Shown: in pieces, positions 27,292 to 36,947 of the stretch | Layout: each line of letters begins with the position of its first letter | Numbering within the stretch: position 1 is the stretch's first letter | Assembly (NCBI GenBank): GCA_022446985.1 | Contig: JAKVBD010000009.1 | Span: 1-64,000 of the forward strand | Direction of reading: 5' to 3' | DNA from: Lentisphaerales bacterium | GTDB taxonomy: Bacteria; Verrucomicrobiota; Lentisphaeria; Lentisphaerales; Lentisphaeraceae | Length of the DNA stretch: 64,000 nt | The notes under the pieces: generated by a model | Told to the model about the DNA's origin: nothing | The model's database searches: none | What the model saw: only the letters and a program-made list of their open reading frames with translations | Translations under genes and position numbers: made by a program

Positions 27292-28341
27292 ATGGGAAAG
27301 GCAGCTTCAAAGGACTCCGGTTCTGCTGATAGACAGAAGAACCTCGATCAGGCTATTAGCCAGATTAAGAAGCAGTATGGCATGGGCGCCATTATGAAAT
27401 TCGGTGAGAAGACCGACTCAAACATTTCTACGATCAGTACAGGCGCTTTATCTTTGGATATGGCTTTAGGAATTGGTGGTGTGCCTCGTGGTCGAATTCT
27501 TGAAATTTATGGTCCGGAATCTTCAGGTAAGACAACAGTCTGTCAACATATTATCGCCAACGCACAGAAAGCCGGTGGCCTTTGTGCATTCATCGACACT
27601 GAGCACGCGCTTGATCCACAATATGCCCGCCTGATTGGTGTTAATGTTCAAGAACTTTTGATTTCTCAGCCAGACTGTGGTGAAGATGCAATGAGTATTG
27701 CTGAAACGCTTGTAAACAGTAACTCCATTGATGTCCTAGTTATTGACTCAGTCGCTGCATTGGTGCCGAGAGCCGAGATTGAAGGTAATATGGGTGACTC
27801 TCACGTAGGTCTTCAGGCTCGTCTTATGTCTCAGGCATTGAGAAAACTGACTTCAATTATCAGTAAGACTCGTACTTGTGTCATCTTTACCAACCAGCTT
27901 CGTGAGAAGATCGGTGTTATGTATGGTAATCCAGAAGTGACTACTGGTGGTAAAGCTCTTAAATTCTATGCTTCTATCCGTATGGAAATTCGTCGTGCAG
28001 CAGGTATTCAGAGTCCATCTGGTGATGTTTTAGGTAACCGCGTAAAAGTTAAAGTTGTTAAAAATAAATTAGCACCTCCATTCCGCGTTGCTGAATTCGA
28101 CATTATGTTCAATGAAGGTATTTCAAGAGCGGGTTCTATCCTTGATGTCGCAACTGACTTAGGAATTGTCAGTAAGCGTGGTTCCTGGTATTCATTTGAT
28201 GATAAGCAACTTGGTCAAGGTCGTGAGCAGTCTAAAGAAGCGATTAAAAAAGATGCAGTTCTTGAACAAAAAATCCTTGATATGGTACGCGAAAAGAGTA
28301 GTCCTGTTGAAGAGGATGAAGAAGTTTCAGTAGACGAGTAA
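27292..28341 (+). CDS. recA: Recombinase A
   Basis: RecA drives homologous strand exchange and SOS co-protease activity. The sequence shows [12 protein letters not shown], Walker [10 protein letters not shown], the EHALDP and DSVAALVP segments (Walker B) and the L1/L2 DNA-binding loops ([19 protein letters not shown] and [21 protein letters not shown]). An acidic C-terminal tail ([10 protein letters not shown]) is typical. The ATG at 27292 is preferred because AAGGCAGG precedes it by about 8 bp. A GTG three codons upstream is also possible. The gene stands alone, divergent from clpS, with a candidate operator overlapping its promoter. Confidence 0.98.
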   Translation: MGKAASKDSGSADRQKNLDQAISQIKKQYGMGAIMKFGEKTDSNISTISTGALSLDMALGIGGVPRGRILEIYGPESSGKTTVCQHIIANAQKAGGLCAFIDTEHALDPQYARLIGVNVQELLISQPDCGEDAMSIAETLVNSNSIDVLVIDSVAALVPRAEIEGNMGDSHVGLQARLMSQALRKLTSIISKTRTCVIFTNQLREKIGVMYGNPEVTTGGKALKFYASIRMEIRRAAGIQSPSGDVLGNRVKVKVVKNKLAPPFRVAEFDIMFNEGISRAGSILDVATDLGIVSKRGSWYSFDDKQLGQGREQSKEAIKKDAVLEQKILDMVREKSSPVEEDEEVSVDE

Positions 28342-28374
28342 ATAAAAAAACGGTCATGCACTGACATGACCGTT
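28342..28374 (-). terminator. Terminator of the VOC-like gene, just past recA
   Basis: The stem AACGGTCATG / CATGACCGTT (28349-28374) is followed on the minus strand by a run of seven T (plus-strand A's at 28344-28350). It therefore terminates minus-strand transcription from 28504-29139. For recA transcripts the same hairpin lacks a T-tract. Confidence 0.7.
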
Positions 28375-28375
28375 C

Positions 28376-28391
28376 CAGGCAAAATTGCCTG
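28376..28391 (+). terminator. Second short hairpin downstream of recA
   Basis: CAGGCAA / TTGCCTG forms a perfect 7-bp stem with a 2-nt gap, directly after the first hairpin. It has no T-tract. It may help stabilise or end the recA message, but the assignment is weak. Confidence 0.35.
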
Positions 28392-28503
28392 ACCTGCGAA
28401 GAGATCGTGAAGAGATCAGGTTTATTAGATCTGTACTATTTTCATAGTCTTCATATATCTAATCGCGCTAAATAAAAATCCTGTCAGCTTTTTTAAAAAA
28501 AAA

Positions 28504-29139
28504 TTAAAAAAAGTCTGAAAAATAAAGTTTAGATCTCAGATTGGCCTTGTCGATCTGAGATTTTTTTATGCTTGAAGATGAAGGGAAGCATAAGCCTGGA
28601 AGAGACCATTCATAGTGTTGGTGAATAGCTACGCGGAATTCATTATCTACTAGTGAGGACCATGCATGTGGTTTAGCTTTGTTATTAAAAACAGAAAAAC
28701 CGAATAGATGCCAAAAGTTTACAGAGTCTTTAAAGTCACTATTACTGGGAATTGAGAATTCAAAAGAACTTTTAGTTTCTAAGTTTGATACTTCTTTTGG
28801 AATATCGACATAATCTGCAATTAGGATTTTCGTTCCGCCAGGATCAAAAAAACTCGCTTCAAAGTGATTGCCATTTTCATCGGCTGAGAAATCACTAGCT
28901 ATGCCCAATTCGTCTAACTTGTCCAAGGTAGCTGGTGAATCAGCTACATATTTTACTAAACAAGGGTGTTGTTGCTCAGATTCATGAAGAGTGATAATCT
29001 GACTCTCAAGAAGAAACCAACTTAAAAAGTAGTCTTCTTCTCTGTATAAAAGTTTAAGGCCAGAATCAATGAGCTGCGATTCACTGAACTTTAAATCTGA
29101 TGTAGGAATTCTAACAGTATATAATGTTTTTTTACTCAT
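28504..29139 (-). CDS. VOC/glyoxalase-like protein (probable tandem domain)
   Basis: The 211-residue protein begins TLYTVRIPTSDLKFSESQLIDSGLKLLYRE. Its first half contains a SFFDPGGTKILIADY segment that resembles the DPxGN..E(L/I) edge strand of vicinal-oxygen-chelate domains. The second half restarts with a similar pattern (FEFSIPSNSDFKDSVNFWHLFGFSVF), suggesting two VOC modules in tandem. Clear metal-ligand His/Glu positions are not evident, so catalytic activity cannot be claimed. It is a stand-alone gene with its own minus-strand terminator, 39 bp downstream of the membrane-protein gene. The assignment is by fold pattern only. Confidence 0.5.
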   Translation of the reverse strand: MSKKTLYTVRIPTSDLKFSESQLIDSGLKLLYREEDYFLSWFLLESQIITLHESEQQHPCLVKYVADSPATLDKLDELGIASDFSADENGNHFEASFFDPGGTKILIADYVDIPKEVSNLETKSSFEFSIPSNSDFKDSVNFWHLFGFSVFNNKAKPHAWSSLVDNEFRVAIHQHYEWSLPGLCFPSSSSIKKSQIDKANLRSKLYFSDFF

Positions 29140-29178
29140 GAGCCTAAACTACAATAAAGATTAAGCTCGACAAATCAG

Positions 29179-29778
29179 TTATCTAGTTTTAATGAATTTT
29201 CTATTCAAGCCTAAAATGCAAACAAATGCGGCAACAAGACTAACAGGTGGGAGATATCCAGGCCAGTGACCTATATCAATCCAGGTGTTCCAACCCATAA
29301 ATACCAAATGAAGAAGGTTGAGAAAGATTGCAAGCATGACATAGAAGTTAATTGTTTTAAGGTCAACTCCTCGCGTGTTACTAATTGCTGGAAATGAATA
29401 ATAAGCTGCCATCATTAGGGCAGCTAAACAGAGTATGCCAGCTAACATGCAAAGTTCACCTTTGAGAGTCATGGTGTTTATTTCTAGAAAGAACTTCCCA
29501 TAATAGGCAGGGTTGAGCATAGCTAGGCTCATGATGGAGTGAAGGAATCCAATAAATAAACCAAGTAAGCCAATAGTTTTTCTAGGCTTATCAGGTTTCC
29601 AAAGTACTGAGGTTACTATAAGGATGGTAGCCGCCATTGAAGTCGCTTTGTTAGTTATCCACAGTGGAATTTTGGTATGAGATACTTCTTTAAAGATGAA
29701 GTAGCGAATAAAAGCATAGGCAAAAGACAGAATAAGTGTGATAAAAAAGTATCTTTTAGCAATGCTTCTTTGATTCAT
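29179..29778 (-). CDS. Six-span membrane protein, unknown function
   Basis: This roughly 199-residue protein begins MNQRSIAKRYFFITL and has six hydrophobic spans. AAGGA lies upstream of this ATG; a start 27 codons earlier is possible but would sit close to the divergent pepN promoter. His residues occur within spans 3 and 5 (GFLHSIMSLAM and NLLHLVFMGW). That layout recalls haem-binding ferric-reductase-like membrane domains, but the resemblance is weak and I do not assign the family. It is divergent from pepN. Confidence 0.55.
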   Translation of the reverse strand: MNQRSIAKRYFFITLILSFAYAFIRYFIFKEVSHTKIPLWITNKATSMAATILIVTSVLWKPDKPRKTIGLLGLFIGFLHSIMSLAMLNPAYYGKFFLEINTMTLKGELCMLAGILCLAALMMAAYYSFPAISNTRGVDLKTINFYVMLAIFLNLLHLVFMGWNTWIDIGHWPGYLPPVSLVAAFVCILGLNRKFIKTR

Positions 29779-29885
29779 TGAATGTATAATCCTTATAAAT
29801 TGTAAAAGTGTTAGCGTTAAGTAATTCAATCTCGCAAAAAAAATTCTTGATAGATTCAATTAAAAATTAATTAAAGTGAGTTCTT

Positions 29886-32516
29886 ATGAAAGATACAACA
29901 CCAAGAACGATCCATCTTAAAGACTACAAAAAACCAGACTATTTGATTCCTGAAGTCTATTTAGATTTTATTATCAATAAAAATAGTACAACAGTCAAAA
30001 GTAAATTAACTGTTAAAGCAAATTATCCTGAAGATAAGCTGCTACCGCTCATTTTGAATGGCGAGAATATGAAACTTAATTCCATCAAAATAGATGGAGA
30101 GCCTCTTGCCGAAAGTTTATACGCTCTGACAGAAGATAGCCTGACAGTAAAGTCACTTAAAAAAGATTTTATTCTTGAAATTGAAAATGAAATAGAGCCT
30201 CACAACAACAAAGCACTCGAAGGGTTGTATCAATCAGGAGATATTTTCTGTACACAATGTGAGCCTGAAGGTTTTAGGAAAATTACCTACTTCCTGGATC
30301 GCTCGGATGTCATGAGTTCTTTTACGACAAGAATTGAAGCAGAAAAGGGTGTTTTCCCGATTCTTCTTTCAAATGGCAATAAAATTGACAGTGGTGATCT
30401 AGCAGATGACCGTCACTTTGTTGTGTGGAATGATCCGTTTAAAAAGCCAAGCTACTTATTTGCATTAGTGGCTGGTGATTTAGCGATGGTTTCAGATGAG
30501 TATACAACTGTTAGCGGAAAAAAAGTTAACCTTGAGATCTATGTCGATCATGGAAATGAAGATAGAAGTCAGCATGCTTTAGATTCACTTAAGAAGTCTA
30601 TGAAGTGGGATGAGGATGTTTTTGGACTCGAGTATGACCTGGGCATTTATATGATCGTCGCAGTAGATGCATTTAATATGGGAGCTATGGAAAATAAAGG
30701 TTTAAATATCTTTAACTCTTCCTGTGCTTTAGCGAACCCAATGACTGCTACAGATGCAAACTTTCAAAGTATAGAAGCAATAATTGCTCATGAATATTTT
30801 CACAATTGGACAGGTAACAGAGTTACATGCCGTGACTGGTTTCAGTTAACTCTTAAGGAAGGTTTAACTGTTTTCCGTGATCAGGAGTTTTCGATGGATA
30901 TGACTTCCAGGGCAGTTAAGCGTATAGAGGAAGTCAGCTACTTGAGAAATAGTCAGTTTACTGAAGACAGTGGACCAACTGCTGATCCAATTAAGCCTGC
31001 TTCTTATATTGAGATTAATAACTTCTATACCCCAACCGTTTATCGTAAAGGGGCTGAAGTTATACGTATGATCCATACTCTTATAGGTAAAGAGAATTTC
31101 CGTAAGGGGATGGATAAGTACTTTGAGCTTTTCGATGGACAGGCCGTTACAACAGAGGACTTTGTTCATGCAATGGAGCTTGGTTCTGGCCGTGACTTTA
31201 CACAATTTAAGCACTGGTATTGTCAAGCAGGAACTCCACGTTTGGATGTAACATCCAGTTATGATGCATCGGCTAAGACTTATACTTTAAATGTAAAGCA
31301 GTGGTGTTCGTCTACTCCAGAGTGTGAAGAAAAGAAACCTTTCCATCTTCCTCTTTCTGTAGGATTGTTGGATAAATCAGGTAATGATTTAGAGCTGACT
31401 TTGCAGTCAGGAGATGCCTTTAAGGGATATCTTGAGATTACTAAAGCTGAAGAATCATTCACATTTACAGGGATTTCAGAAATACCAGTGCCTTCATTAC
31501 TACGAGATTTTTCTGCTCCAGTTATTCTAAACTATGATTTCACTGATGATGAATTAGCATTCTTGTTAGCGAATGATAGCGATGATTTTAATCGTTATGA
31601 GGCTGGCCAGAGATTAGCGACTCTTCAGCTAGAGAAACTTATTGAACAAATAAAAGCTGGTGAAGAATTATCTGTTGAGAAAAATGTACTAACAGCATTT
31701 AGATCTCTATTATTAGATTCTGAAATTGATTATGCATTTAAGGCAGAGGCTATTACTCTACCAACTGTGACGACATTAGTTGAGGCAATGGAAGTTTGTG
31801 ATTATGATTCTGCATTCACAGCGCGTGAATTTTTAAAAGCTGCGATTGCCAATTCATGTTATGATGTTTTCAAGAGTCTTTATGAAATGACTAATTTAGA
31901 AAAAGAATTTTCTGTTGATCCTTCGGAGGTTGGTCGCCGTTCACTAAAGAATACTTGTCTTGTTTACATCTCGTTAGTGGATGGTAAGGCTAATTCAGAT
32001 TCAGCTTATGACCAATTTAAGCATGCTACGAACATGACTGATGAAATCAGTGCTTTATCTGTTCTTTCTCATTTAGATTGTGATGCATCAGACAGAGCTG
32101 TTTCTGAGTTTTATGAGAAGTGGAATAGTGATATTCTTGTCATGAACAAATGGTTTGCAGTACAAGCTTCATCACACAAAGCAGGAGTTCTTGATCGTGT
32201 CAAAAAGTTGGAGACTTCACCGGCTTATGATGCTCAGAATCCAAACAAGATTCGTTCTTTAATCGGTGCTTTTGTTGGTAATGTTCAGTATCATGCTGCA
32301 GATGGTTCAGGTTACGAATATTTAGCCGATAAAATCATTGAAATTGATACTTTCAATCCTAGTATGTCTTCTGGTTTAGCTAGATGTTTCCGTAAATTTG
32401 CTAAAATGGATGATTCTAGAAAAGGCTTGATGAAAAAGCAGATGGAAAGAATTCTAGCTGTTGAAGGACTTTCAAAAGATACCTTTGAGATTGTCAGTAA
32501 AACTGTAAATCAGTAA
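29886..32516 (+). CDS. pepN: Aminopeptidase N (M1 family, zinc)
   Basis: PepN removes N-terminal residues from peptides in the cytoplasm. The M1 hallmarks are complete: GAMENKGLN substrate-binding motif, HEYFH zinc site (His302, Glu303, His306), third ligand Glu325 in LTLKEGLTVFRD, and the catalytic Tyr region around YTPTVYRKGAEVIRM. The 876-residue length and the DUF3458-type central Ig-like domain followed by a helical C-terminal domain match the E. coli PepN branch. No signal peptide is present. AAAGTGAG precedes the ATG. The gene ends 2 bp from the stop of the convergent ferredoxin gene, with no terminator visible between them. Confidence 0.96.
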   Translation: MKDTTPRTIHLKDYKKPDYLIPEVYLDFIINKNSTTVKSKLTVKANYPEDKLLPLILNGENMKLNSIKIDGEPLAESLYALTEDSLTVKSLKKDFILEIENEIEPHNNKALEGLYQSGDIFCTQCEPEGFRKITYFLDRSDVMSSFTTRIEAEKGVFPILLSNGNKIDSGDLADDRHFVVWNDPFKKPSYLFALVAGDLAMVSDEYTTVSGKKVNLEIYVDHGNEDRSQHALDSLKKSMKWDEDVFGLEYDLGIYMIVAVDAFNMGAMENKGLNIFNSSCALANPMTATDANFQSIEAIIAHEYFHNWTGNRVTCRDWFQLTLKEGLTVFRDQEFSMDMTSRAVKRIEEVSYLRNSQFTEDSGPTADPIKPASYIEINNFYTPTVYRKGAEVIRMIHTLIGKENFRKGMDKYFELFDGQAVTTEDFVHAMELGSGRDFTQFKHWYCQAGTPRLDVTSSYDASAKTYTLNVKQWCSSTPECEEKKPFHLPLSVGLLDKSGNDLELTLQSGDAFKGYLEITKAEESFTFTGISEIPVPSLLRDFSAPVILNYDFTDDELAFLLANDSDDFNRYEAGQRLATLQLEKLIEQIKAGEELSVEKNVLTAFRSLLLDSEIDYAFKAEAITLPTVTTLVEAMEVCDYDSAFTAREFLKAAIANSCYDVFKSLYEMTNLEKEFSVDPSEVGRRSLKNTCLVYISLVDGKANSDSAYDQFKHATNMTDEISALSVLSHLDCDASDRAVSEFYEKWNSDILVMNKWFAVQASSHKAGVLDRVKKLETSPAYDAQNPNKIRSLIGAFVGNVQYHAADGSGYEYLADKIIEIDTFNPSMSSGLARCFRKFAKMDDSRKGLMKKQMERILAVEGLSKDTFEIVSKTVNQ

Positions 32517-32518
32517 AC

Positions 32519-32800
32519 TTACCAGGTCATCTGTTGCAGCTTGTTTTTAAAGCGAAGCTCAAGATCGCCTTTGGGGCGGCTGCAGCAGGTGAGAATTTCA
32601 TTTTCACCTAGAGGGCAAACAGGATTTGGGGTCTGGATACTTTCTACTTCACCATTAACGAGTTCACACTTGCATGAACCGCAAAAGCCGGCACGACAAT
32701 TATAATCGATATCGAGCTGTTGTGCTTCTATAGAATCGAGCAGAGAGAACTCCATACCGTATTCAAATTCTATATCACCATCAATATTTATTTTATGCAT
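32519..32800 (-). CDS. 2Fe-2S ferredoxin (YfaE-like) for class Ia ribonucleotide reductase
   Basis: This 93-residue plant-type ferredoxin has the cluster motif CRAGFCGSC...CPLGENEILTCC (C-x4-C-x2-C with a distant fourth Cys). Its position directly downstream of nrdB matches E. coli yfaE, whose product helps build or maintain the diferric-tyrosyl cofactor of NrdB. The protein lacks any reductase domain. A hairpin terminator lies between nrdB and this gene, so expression may be lower than nrdB or start separately. The role is inferred from family and context. Confidence 0.85.
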   Translation of the reverse strand: MHKINIDGDIEFEYGMEFSLLDSIEAQQLDIDYNCRAGFCGSCKCELVNGEVESIQTPNPVCPLGENEILTCCSRPKGDLELRFKNKLQQMTW

Positions 32801-32819
32801 GTTTGCGCATGTATCCGGA

Positions 32820-32849
32820 AATAAAAAAGCGGGAGAAAATCTCCCGCTT
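32820..32849 (-). terminator. Terminator downstream of nrdB
   Basis: The stem AAGCGGGAGA / TCTCCCGCTT with an AAA loop (32827-32849) is followed on the minus strand by six T (plus 32823-32828). It lies 16 bp past the nrdB stop and before the ferredoxin gene, so it should terminate most nrdAB transcripts. Confidence 0.8.
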
Positions 32850-32864
32850 AATTAGAAGATTTAA

Positions 32865-33995
32865 TTACAGGCTGAAGTCACTGAAGTCTTCATCTGAAAC
32901 TTCATTGTCAATTGCTCCTACCAAGTAAGAACTAATCTCAGCCTCCTGCGGTGCAACCTGTACACTGTCACTTACTAGCCAGGCATTCATCCATGGGAGC
33001 GGGTTAGTTACAGTTGGGAAAACATTTTTAAAGCCGACTGCTCTCATTCTTGTATTTGTGATATACTCAACATACTGAGATAGAATTTCGGCATTTAGAC
33101 CGATCATTGATCCGTCTTTAAACAGGTAGCTTGCCCATTCTTTTTCCTGCTCTGCAGCAGTGATGAAAATCTGATAGACCTGGCCTTCACACTCTTTAGC
33201 AATCTGAGCCATTTCTGGGTCGTCTTTACCTTCCATCATGAGCTTCAGCATTTCTTGAGTCCCCATTAGGTGAAGTGCTTCGTCGCGAGCAATAAGCTTA
33301 ATAACTTTGGCGTTACCTTCCATAAGAGCACGTTCTGCAAAAGCAAAACTGCAGGCGAAACTTACGTAGAAACGAACGGCTTCAAGGACGTTAACAGAAG
33401 CGACAGTTAAGTATAGAAGTCTTTTCATTTCACGAAGACTGACGCGAACCTGACGACCATTAACTTCGTGAGTACCTTCACCGAGAAGGTTGTAGTAGCA
33501 GTTCATACGAATTAGGTCATCGTAATACTGTGAAACAGATGCCGCACGTTTGATGATGTCATTGTTAACAACGATGTCATCGAAAACTATTGACGGATCA
33601 GGCAGGATGTTACGGATGATGTGAGTGTAACTACGGCTGTGAATAGTTTCACTGAATGACCAGGTCTCGATCCAGGTTTCAAGTTCTGGAATAGATACGA
33701 TTGGTAGGAAGGCTACGTTTGGTGAACGGCCCTGGATACTATCCAGTAAAGTTTGGTACTTTAGGTTACTTAAGAAAATATGTTTCTCGTGCTCAGGTAG
33801 AGCCTGAAAGTCTTTGCGGTCATTACTAAGATCTACCTCTTCTGGTCTCCAGAAAAATGAGAGTTGCTTTTCTATGAGGTTTTCAAAGACTTTGTGCTTT
33901 TGCTGATCGTAACGAGATACGTTTACGTTTTCGCCGAAGAACATAGGCTCATGAAGAGCGTTGAAATTATTTTGGTTGAAAGTTGAGTAAGCCAT
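32865..33995 (-). CDS. nrdB: Ribonucleoside-diphosphate reductase class Ia, beta subunit
   Basis: NrdB holds the diiron centre and tyrosyl radical that starts ribonucleotide reduction. The 376-residue protein shows iron-ligand patterns in order: [18 protein letters not shown] with the following helix, [18 protein letters not shown] (Glu..His), [16 protein letters not shown] and [13 protein letters not shown] (Glu-x2-His). A C-terminal acidic tail ([12 protein letters not shown]) would dock into NrdA. It lies 78 bp downstream of nrdA on the same strand; that gap has no terminator, so nrdA-nrdB is an operon. It is followed by the terminator and the YfaE-like ferredoxin gene. Confidence 0.96.
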   Translation of the reverse strand: MAYSTFNQNNFNALHEPMFFGENVNVSRYDQQKHKVFENLIEKQLSFFWRPEEVDLSNDRKDFQALPEHEKHIFLSNLKYQTLLDSIQGRSPNVAFLPIVSIPELETWIETWSFSETIHSRSYTHIIRNILPDPSIVFDDIVVNNDIIKRAASVSQYYDDLIRMNCYYNLLGEGTHEVNGRQVRVSLREMKRLLYLTVASVNVLEAVRFYVSFACSFAFAERALMEGNAKVIKLIARDEALHLMGTQEMLKLMMEGKDDPEMAQIAKECEGQVYQIFITAAEQEKEWASYLFKDGSMIGLNAEILSQYVEYITNTRMRAVGFKNVFPTVTNPLPWMNAWLVSDSVQVAPQEAEISSYLVGAIDNEVSDEDFSDFSL

Positions 33996-34073
33996 ATATT
34001 TTATAAAAATTCTCTTTAGTCGTTGTTCTAATAACCCGATCGGTACTGCCGAAGCAGTCCCTTCAACTTCTTT

Positions 34074-36350
34074 TTAGATCTTACAAGCACCGCCTGCACA
34101 GCCATCATCTTCTTTGATGTCTTCCTGGCTATCGCTGGCTCCATCACGTGTATTATGGTAATATAGTGTCTTTACTCCTAGTTTGTAAGCAGTTAGAAGA
34201 TCTTTGAGGAGTAGCTTCATTGGTACTTTACCACCTTCGAAGCGAGCAGGGTCGTAATTAGTATTTGCTGAAATCGTTTGGTCAACGAACTTCTGCATAA
34301 CACCGACAAGTTGTAGGTAGCCATCGTTATTTGGTATTTGCCAAAGAAGTTCGTAGTTTTCACGACAATCTTCGATATCTGGTACAACCTGTTTTAGGAT
34401 ACCGTCTTTACTTGCTTTGACACTCACAAGACCACGAGGTGGCTCAATGCCGTTTGTAGCATTACTGATTTGACTTGAAGTCTCAGAAGGCATAAGTGCA
34501 GTAAGAGTGCTGTTTCTTAGGCCGTGATTTCTGATATCTTCACGAAGAGCTTCCCAGTCAAGTAGAAGAGGTTCGTTACAAACTGTGTCTAGATCTTTCT
34601 TATAAGTATCAATTGGCAGGACACCTTGAGCATAAGTTGTTTCATCAAATGCTGGACATGATCCTTGCTCTTTCGCTAGAATATTTGATGCTTTCAGTAG
34701 GTAGTACTGGATAGCTTCAAAAGTCTTGTGAGTCAGTGGAAGTGCGGAGCCATCTGAGTACTTAACGCCATTTTTAGCAAGGTAGTAAGCGTAGTTAATT
34801 ACACCAACACCGAGAGTACGACGTTGCATACTGCCATTTTCTGCAGCTGGAACAGGGTAGTTCTGGTATGAAAGTAGGCTGTCCAGAGCTCTTACTGCAA
34901 GTTCAGCGAGTTCTTCGAGTTCATCCAGATTGTCGATTGCACCGAGGTTGAAAGCTGAAAGTGTACAAAGAGCTATTTCACCTTTTTCGTCATTAATTGA
35001 TTCAAGAGGTTTTGTTGGAAGAGCGATTTCCAGGCAAAGGTTACTCTGACGCACTGGAGCTACTTTAGAATTGAAGGGACTGTGAGTGTTACAGTGGTCT
35101 ACATTTTGAACATAGATACGACCAGTGCTGGCTCTTTCGTTCATGAAAGAAGAGAATAGTTCAATAGCTTTAACTTTTCTCTGACGGATTGAGCTGTCAG
35201 CTTCATACTTAGTGTAAAGTTCTTCGAAAAGCTCTTGGTCTTCAAAGAAAGCATCGTAAAGGCCAGGAACGTCTGAGGGACTGAAAAGAGTGATTTCACC
35301 ATTTTTGATCAGGCGCTCATACATAGTTTTGTTGAACTGTACACCATAGTCCATATGACGGACGCGGTTTTCTTCAACACCACGGTTGTTTTTGAGAACT
35401 AAAAGCTCTTCAACTTCCAAGTGCCATAGTGGGTAAAAAACTGTTGCAGCACCGCCGCGAACGCCGCCTTGAGAGCAGCTTTTAACAGCGGTTTGAAAGT
35501 GTTTATAAAAAGGAATACATCCTGTGTGGAATGCTTCACCGCCTCTGATAGAGCTACCAAGTGCTCTGATGCGACCGGCATTGATGCCAATACCTGCTCT
35601 CTGTGAAACATACTTAACGATAGCTGAAGAGGTAGCGTTGATTGAATCCAGAGAGTCACCGCATTCAATAAGTACACAAGAACTGAACTGTCTAGTCGGT
35701 GTTCTTACGCCAGCCATGATTGGTGTTGGAAGTGAAATTTTAAATTGTGAGACAGCTTCGTAGAAACGCTTGATATAGTCCATGCGAGTTTCGCGAGGGT
35801 ACTTTGAGAATAAACAAGCACCTACAAGCATGTAAAGGAACTGCGGACTTTCGTAAATTTCACCAGTTACACGGTTCTGAACCAGGTATTTACCTTCCAT
35901 TTGTTTGACTGCAGCATAGCTGAATTCCATGTCACGTATGTGATCGATGGCTTGCTCCATTTCGTCGAATTCTTCTTTCGTAAAATCTTCTAGAAGGTGG
36001 TTGTCGTATTTGCCCATTTCAACAAGTTTGGATACGTGCTGGAAAAGCGGAGGTGGTTCAAACTGATTGTAAGCTTTTTTGCGCAGGTGAAAAATTGATA
36101 AACGAGCAGCTAGGTACTGGTAGTCAGGCGTGTCGTCAGAAATAAGGTCAGCAGCAGCTTTGATAATTGTTTCGTGGATATCTTCGGTTTTGATACCATC
36201 GTAAAATTGGATATGGGACTTTAGCTCGACTTGAGAAACAGAGACATTTTCTAACCCCTTTGCCGCCCACATTATAACCTGGTGTATTTTTTCCAGATTG
36301 ATTTTATCTCTTCTTCCGCATCTCTTAACTACTTGTATGTCTGTCGTCAT
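34074..36350 (-). CDS. nrdA: Ribonucleoside-diphosphate reductase class Ia, alpha subunit
   Basis: NrdA carries the active and allosteric sites of class Ia ribonucleotide reductase. The 758-residue protein begins with an ATP-cone (VVKRCGRRDKINLEKIHQVI) for dATP activity control. Catalytic motifs include RQFSSCVLIECGDS, the NLCLEI site with its active-site Cys, CTLSAFNLG and ALMPSETSSQISNATNG. It ends DDGCAGGACKI, the C-x4-C tail that re-reduces the active site and is like that of E. coli NrdA. A pair of NrdR boxes lies about 345 bp upstream, implying deoxynucleotide-responsive repression and a long leader. The ATG at 36350 has only a weak ribosome-binding site (AGCGG). Confidence 0.97.
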   Translation of the reverse strand: MTTDIQVVKRCGRRDKINLEKIHQVIMWAAKGLENVSVSQVELKSHIQFYDGIKTEDIHETIIKAAADLISDDTPDYQYLAARLSIFHLRKKAYNQFEPPPLFQHVSKLVEMGKYDNHLLEDFTKEEFDEMEQAIDHIRDMEFSYAAVKQMEGKYLVQNRVTGEIYESPQFLYMLVGACLFSKYPRETRMDYIKRFYEAVSQFKISLPTPIMAGVRTPTRQFSSCVLIECGDSLDSINATSSAIVKYVSQRAGIGINAGRIRALGSSIRGGEAFHTGCIPFYKHFQTAVKSCSQGGVRGGAATVFYPLWHLEVEELLVLKNNRGVEENRVRHMDYGVQFNKTMYERLIKNGEITLFSPSDVPGLYDAFFEDQELFEELYTKYEADSSIRQRKVKAIELFSSFMNERASTGRIYVQNVDHCNTHSPFNSKVAPVRQSNLCLEIALPTKPLESINDEKGEIALCTLSAFNLGAIDNLDELEELAELAVRALDSLLSYQNYPVPAAENGSMQRRTLGVGVINYAYYLAKNGVKYSDGSALPLTHKTFEAIQYYLLKASNILAKEQGSCPAFDETTYAQGVLPIDTYKKDLDTVCNEPLLLDWEALREDIRNHGLRNSTLTALMPSETSSQISNATNGIEPPRGLVSVKASKDGILKQVVPDIEDCRENYELLWQIPNNDGYLQLVGVMQKFVDQTISANTNYDPARFEGGKVPMKLLLKDLLTAYKLGVKTLYYHNTRDGASDSQEDIKEDDGCAGGACKI

Positions 36351-36694
36351 GCCGCTTTTGCTCTATCGTTATTTGGTTTCAGCTACACAGTCTCAATGGA
36401 CTGAATTTTATGAGCGAGTAAATGGCAGATCTTTAAAACAGTTAACTGCCTGCGGTCAGTAATGCTTTAAATGTAGATCTTGCCTGAATACAACACTCCA
36501 GAATTCTAAGAGGAAGGTTAGATAAAGACAAAGTTCATGCGTACCAAAGTGCAAATTTTTTCATGCAAATCAGCTAAGAAACAGTCGTTGTATGGTTATC
36601 TTAAACGTCTCCTCAGATCGTCATCTGGATACATTCAAAATACATAAAAGCGGATGAAATTCAAAGACCAAAATTTAAAAAAAATCGAAAAAAA

Positions 36695-36710
36695 ACACTA
36701 CATATAGTGT
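36695..36710. promoter_or_regulatory. NrdR box 1
   Basis: ACACTACATATAGTGT is a near-perfect match to the NrdR consensus (ACACWAWATATWGWGT-like palindrome). NrdR represses nrd genes when dATP is high. Its start is 31 bp from the start of box 2, the three-helical-turn spacing known for NrdR pairs. Confidence 0.85.
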
Positions 36711-36725
36711 TTTATCAAAAATGAT

Positions 36726-36741
36726 ACCCTAGATATAGGGG
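36726..36741. promoter_or_regulatory. NrdR box 2
   Basis: ACCCTAGATATAGGGG is the second, slightly GC-richer half of the NrdR pair, with the same central TAnATATA symmetry. The pair lies between nrdA (minus) and the M16C peptidase gene (plus); nrdA is the expected target. Confidence 0.8.
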
Positions 36742-36947
36742 GTGCGGCGAGGGTGACGGTAATGCCAAAAATGTTTTGAAAAGTCGCAGCTGAATAGTGT
36801 TTCAACGACTTCTGACTTTTGTAAATTTTTTTATTAAGATTATTTAAGGGGAATTCGTAGGCAAGGAATTGCAATTTTAAAGAGACAGGCTGCCGTTGAC
36901 AGAGTAGATTATCTGCCGGAATGGGGAAGTTTTAAAGAACTGTGATA

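Larger units (their letters stand above)
36351..36947. other. Long intergenic region between nrdA and the M16C peptidase gene
   Basis: About 600 bp contain no convincing ORF, tRNA or terminator. The only strong signal is the NrdR box pair at 36695-36741. The 344 bp between the boxes and nrdA contain a short GTTAAC-centred palindrome (around 36441) and tiny frames only. I found no riboswitch core I could name. Confidence 0.5.

Noticed and set aside
29179-29778. Ferric reductase-like haem membrane protein
   Set aside because: Two in-span His residues are suggestive, but the spacing and surrounding motif do not clearly match the family.
36351-36694. Known riboswitch (cobalamin or purine) before nrdA
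   Set aside because: No conserved core such as a B12 box could be recognised, and class Ia enzymes are controlled by NrdR boxes that are present.
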